A stretch of 64,000 bases of DNA from G963677085 sp963677085 (GTDB lineage Bacteria; Planctomycetota; Planctomycetia; Pirellulales; Thermoguttaceae). The stretch lies in assembly GCA_963677085.2 (NCBI GenBank), contig CAXXFH010000004.1, positions 4,898,001 to 4,962,000 of the forward strand. The letters run 5' to 3'. Below, in pieces: positions 63,608 through 64,000 of this stretch. Below the pieces are notes generated by a model that worked only from the letters and a program-made list of their open reading frames with translations, made no database searches and had not been told where the DNA came from. Position 1 is the stretch's first letter. Every line of letters begins with the position of its first letter. A program made the translations under genes and the position numbers.

Positions 63608-64000
63608 TCAGGCTGCCTGATGCTCGTCGTCGGCTTCGTCTTGCGACTCGGCTTCCGCTTCGGCCAGCCGTTGCGGGTTGATGTGGCCGTCTTCGCTTAC
63701 GTCTTCGAAGCGGACGGAGACCTGTTTCGAGATGCCCGACTCCTGCATCGTTACGCCGTAGATCGTGTTGGCGCAGGTCATCGTCTTCTTTGAATGGGTG
63801 ACGATGATGAACTGTGTCCACGTCAGGAAGTCTTGCAGTACCTTGGTGAAGCGATCGATGTTGGCCTCGTCCAACGCGGCGTCGACCTCGTCGAGCACAC
63901 AGAAGGGGCTCGGCCGGCTGCGGAAGATGGCCAACAGCAGGGCCACGCAGGTGAGCGTCTTTTCGCCACCGCTCAAGAGCGAGATGCTGCGGGGTTCTTT
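63608..64000 (-). CDS. smc: Chromosome segregation protein SMC, C-terminal end (5' part outside window)
   Basis: The last 130 residues of SMC, open at the window edge. The C-terminal ABC half carries the signature LLSGGEKTLTCVALLLAIF, Walker B PFCVLDEVDAALDEANIDRF, and the D-loop/His switch FIIVTHSKKTM. It forms the head of the condensin ATPase. After it lies an acidic tail (ESQDEADDEH). It is convergent with cinA, with about 120 bases between stops. Confidence 0.95.
   Translation of the reverse strand, partial: KEPRSISLLSGGEKTLTCVALLLAIFRSRPSPFCVLDEVDAALDEANIDRFTKVLQDFLTWTQFIIVTHSKKTMTCANTIYGVTMQESGISKQVSVRFEDVSEDGHINPQRLAEAEAESQDEADDEHQAA

Overview
The window looks like chromosomal DNA of a free-living, GC-rich planctomycete, most likely of the Pirellulales type. 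The evidence is the combination of a DUF1559 pilin-like protein, secreted Cys-type sulfatases, twin-arginine-exported Gfo/Idh/MocA oxidoreductases and TIM-barrel epimerases, a DUF1080 protein, PQQ-propeller lipoproteins, a PEP-CTERM protein and an ECF sigma factor beside an alpha-2-macroglobulin. This assignment is inferred from gene content; no rRNA or tRNA gene is visible.

Region 1 (1-17.3 kb): the end of a GH16 glycosidase and a DUF1559 protein precede a co-oriented run of carbohydrate genes: MFS transporter, TIM-barrel epimerase, two exported Gfo/Idh/MocA oxidoreductases, an exported TIM-barrel protein, a transaldolase-like aldolase, a FucI/AraA-like isomerase, an IolB-like isomerase, an FGGY kinase, and GlcD/GlcF-like oxidase subunits. 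A sulfatase follows. Together they can be read as uptake, oxidation/epimerisation, isomerisation, phosphorylation, C-C cleavage and oxidation of a 2-hydroxyacid product. The substrate cannot be named from sequence. No regulator lies in the cluster, and a remnant of a third Gfo-like gene is present.

Region 2 (17.4-40.9 kb): housekeeping and cell-envelope genes. These are ligA, a cupin protein, murD, a PEP-CTERM LamG-like protein, citrate synthase, a second sulfatase, a GNAT acetyltransferase, an SDR reductase, a lipoprotein bracketed by inverted repeat copies, two HtrA-type proteases, thiL, tsaE, a frameshifted coiled-coil gene, mgtE, a cyclase-family hydrolase, rnc, a PP-loop thiolation-like enzyme and a lysine-rich histone-like protein.

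Region 3 (40.9-64 kb): a 1.6-kb stretch without a convincing gene, a HEAT+PQQ lipoprotein, a third sulfatase, an ECF sigma factor followed by a 1757-residue A2M protein with an anti-sigma-like cytoplasmic N-terminus, an MtfA-like peptidase, a double alpha/beta hydrolase, a DUF1080 protein, a PQQ lipoprotein, a type II restriction-modification pair (XhoI-like endonuclease plus a beta-class SPPY methyltransferase), a Gly-rich secreted protein, CinA with an altered amidase motif, and the C-terminal end of SMC.

The intergenic DNA is crowded with dispersed inverted repeats. A 226-bp family with 15-bp terminal inverted repeats has three copies, and a ~110-bp family has three copies. One copy of the second family is inserted inside a copy of the first, which is direct evidence that it moved. 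Two other copies of the second family tightly bracket a lipoprotein gene. Several short hairpin families are also present.
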